A stretch of DNA of 7,087 bases, taken from SIG455 sp045589495 (GTDB taxonomy: Bacteria > Bacillota > Clostridia > UMGS1810). This document shows, in pieces, positions 5,842-7,087 of this stretch. Location of the stretch: NCBI GenBank assembly GCA_045589495.1, contig JAZNPF010000036.1:1-7087 (forward strand). The letters run 5' to 3'. Position 1 is the stretch's first letter; each line of letters begins with the position of its first letter. A program made the translations under genes and the position numbers. The notes below the pieces were generated by a model that saw only the letters and a list, made by a program, of their open reading frames with translations, did no database searches and was not told the origin of the DNA.

Positions 5842-5901
5842 TATGACGAAGCAAGACACGGTAAAGGATTAGAAGGACTTTTAAAAAGATATTTTAACTA
5901 A
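5842..5901 (+). pseudogene. 3' terminal fragment of a second reverse rubrerythrin gene
   Basis: The frame from 5842 reads Y, then DEARHGKGLEGLLKRYF, then N and a TAA stop. The 17 residues from Asp to Phe are identical to residues 177-193 of the intact rubrerythrin (2294-2344). At DNA level 44 of 51 bases match, and all seven differences are synonymous. The stretch contains one diiron-ligand motif (E-x-x-H), but everything upstream is missing: no rubredoxin cysteines, no start and no ribosome binding site. The sequence before it is the inverted-repeat element, which bears no resemblance to rubrerythrin. The pattern indicates a paralogue or diverged orthologue that lived under protein-level selection before being truncated, not a fresh copy of the neighbouring gene. 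Confidence 0.9.
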
Positions 5902-5912
5902 TATATAAAAGT

Positions 5913-5949
5913 AAAACTAAGTAAACCGGAAATGGTTTGCTTGGTTTTT
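5913..5949 (+). terminator. Intrinsic terminator behind the rubrerythrin remnant
   Basis: AAAACTAAGTAAACC (5913-5927) pairs with GGTTTGCTTGGTTTT (5934-5948) over 15 bp with two G-T wobbles, around a 6-base loop GGAAAT. The right arm ends in a TTTTT run (5945-5949). It was probably the terminator of the lost rubrerythrin paralogue and may now end transcripts from the glycosylation cluster. Confidence 0.8.
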
Positions 5950-5980
5950 GCATATATTTTTGTTTCAAGGAGTGACAACT

Positions 5981-6940
5981 GTGGTTAATAAACCTATATT
6001 ATGGATGATAATACCGTGCTACAACGAAGCAGCGGTTCTGCCGATAACGGCACCTATGTTTTTAAACAAACTGACCGACCTTATAAGTGCAGATAAAATA
6101 AGTGATGAAAGCAGAATTCTGTTTGTAAACGACGGTTCTAAAGATGCAACGTGGGAAATTATTAAAAATCTTGCTAAAGAAAATACGCACTTTGAAGGCA
6201 TCTGCCAGAGCAGAAACCGTGGGCATCAGAATGCCGTGCTGGCAGGGCTTATGGAAGCAAAAGACAAGTGCGACATAACCATTTCCATAGACTGCGACGG
6301 TCAGGATGACATAAACGCCATGGACAAAATGGTAGACGCATACCTCGACGGGTGCGACGTTGTTTACGGAGTGCGTTCAAGCAGAGAAACGGATACTTTC
6401 TTTAAACGCTTTACGGCACAGGGTTTTTATAAACTTTTAAATGCGATGGGTGCCGAAATCGTATATAACCATGCAGACTACAGACTTATAAGTTCAAAAG
6501 TTTTAAAAGAGTTTGCATCATTTAAAGAGGTAAATATCTTTTTGCGCGGACTTATTCCTATGGTTGGTTTTAAAAGCACATCCGTTGAATATGCACGGAA
6601 TGAACGTCTTGCCGGCAAAAGCCATTATCCGCTTTCTAAAATGCTGTCGCTTGCGTTTGACGGAATAACGAGTTTATCGGTTAAACCAATCCGTTTGATA
6701 ACGGGTTTCGGTGTGTTTGTTGCGGCAGTAAGTTTTATAATAGTTATATGGGCAGTTGTAAGCGCAATATGCGGAAACACCATCGCAGGCTGGGCAAGTA
6801 TGACAAGTATTATAGGCTTTATGTCCGGCGTGCAGCTTATATCTATAGGTGTAATCGGCGAGTATATCGGCAAAATCTATCTTGAAACAAAGCAAAGACC
6901 AAGATACATTATAAGCGAGCGCACCTGGGATGAAGAATAA
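5981..6940 (+). CDS. GtrB/DPM-type polyprenyl-phosphate glycosyltransferase (GT2), second paralogue
   Basis: A 319-residue enzyme of the same family as the one at 4726-5664 and with the same plan. WMIIPCYNEA is at 8-17, LFVNDGSKD at 47-55, the metal-binding DCD at 104-106 followed by GQDD, and NERLAGKSHYPLSK at 207-220. Two membrane helices (about 237-260 and 268-292) and the tail YLETKQRPRYIISE (300-313) follow. The start is GTG at 5981, with AAGGAG (5967-5972) eight bases upstream; a TTG at 5948 would start inside the terminator. It stands alone behind a terminator, with no clear promoter seen, and no GtrA or GT-C gene follows within the window. It presumably makes a polyprenyl-phosphate sugar for an unlinked pathway, or adds a second sugar to the system upstream. 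Its base composition is richer in G+C than the cassette genes, which suggests a different origin. Confidence 0.9.
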   Translation: MVNKPILWMIIPCYNEAAVLPITAPMFLNKLTDLISADKISDESRILFVNDGSKDATWEIIKNLAKENTHFEGICQSRNRGHQNAVLAGLMEAKDKCDITISIDCDGQDDINAMDKMVDAYLDGCDVVYGVRSSRETDTFFKRFTAQGFYKLLNAMGAEIVYNHADYRLISSKVLKEFASFKEVNIFLRGLIPMVGFKSTSVEYARNERLAGKSHYPLSKMLSLAFDGITSLSVKPIRLITGFGVFVAAVSFIIVIWAVVSAICGNTIAGWASMTSIIGFMSGVQLISIGVIGEYIGKIYLETKQRPRYIISERTWDEE

Positions 6941-6945
6941 AATTC

Positions 6946-7056
6946 AAAAACCTTTTTATCCGTACTTTTATGACTAAAAGTACCAAAAGTCCCGGGGGTT
7001 CAGATTCCCCCGGACCCCTAAAACTGCTTAGGGTTTCACCCTAAGAACCCTTTGGG
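6946..7056. repeat. Hairpin-rich intergenic repeat, copy 2
   Basis: Direct repeat of 100-206, beginning six bases after the glycosyltransferase stop codon. All three stems are perfect here: GTACTTTT/AAAAGTAC (6962-6969 and 6976-6983), CCGGGGG/CCCCCGG (6992-6998 and 7007-7013) and CTTAGGG/CCCTAAG (7027-7033 and 7039-7045). Copy 1 keeps only the first intact. Serial hairpins may slow or end transcription from upstream, but no T-tract follows them. The weaker similarity continues to about the end of the window. Confidence 0.75.
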
Positions 7057-7087
7057 CTAGTGCAAAAAACAAAGATACCGCAAACCT

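Noticed and set aside
5948..5980. TTG start at 5948 for the second glycosyltransferase
   Set aside because: It lies within the terminator T-tract region; the GTG at 5981 has AAGGAG at the right distance and the family motif follows at once.
100..7056. CRISPR array based on the repeated sequences
   Set aside because: There are only two copies, 6.8 kb apart, with no regular spacers.

Overview
The window looks like chromosomal DNA from a low-to-moderate-GC anaerobic Firmicute, most likely an uncultured gut-type clostridium. The evidence is GGAGG/AAGGAG ribosome binding sites, GTG starts, hairpin-plus-T terminators, a 'reverse' rubrerythrin next to an Rrf2-family regulator, and an AT-rich three-component membrane glycosylation cluster. 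The species cannot be named from sequence alone. All intact genes read on the + strand.

Layout. Positions 1-240 are non-coding and repeat-rich, including the first copy (100-206) of a roughly 110-bp hairpin-rich repeat. Next is an RluA/RluD-family pseudouridine synthase (277-1170) closed by a clean terminator. An Rrf2-family regulator (1328-1738) and a reverse rubrerythrin (1766-2347) follow, probably one oxidative-stress operon with its own promoter, palindromic operator candidates and a strong terminator (2371-2414). Positions 2415-2790 carry no gene but several nested hairpins. A strong promoter (2791-2819) then drives a three-gene cluster: a GtrA-type flippase gene with two lesions (2847-3271), a GT-C-like polytopic membrane protein (3252-4721) and a GtrB/DPM-type polyprenyl-phosphate glycosyltransferase (4726-5664). 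Positions 5665-5841 are non-coding and hold a 113-bp segment bounded by perfect 15-bp inverted repeats. Directly after it lies the last 17-19 codons of a second rubrerythrin gene (5842-5901) with its own terminator. A second, more GC-rich GtrB-type glycosyltransferase (5981-6940) follows, and six bases after it the hairpin-rich repeat recurs (6946-7056).

How the parts work together. Rrf2 and rubrerythrin form a plausible redox sensor plus peroxide-reducing pair. The middle cluster matches the known three-component logic: GtrB loads a sugar onto a lipid carrier, GtrA flips it, and a multi-spanning GT-C enzyme transfers it to a surface polymer. Here the flippase gene has lost its ATG start and carries a frameshift, so the pathway may be off or may borrow a flippase from elsewhere.

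The most interesting aspect is the history of the 2.35-5.9 kb segment. An AT-rich glycosylation cassette lies between an intact rubrerythrin gene and the orphan 3' end of a second one. The cassette has a short direct repeat near each edge and a MITE-like element at its right edge. This points to insertion or replacement at a rubrerythrin locus. No integrase or transposase is visible. I see no tRNA, rRNA or CRISPR array.
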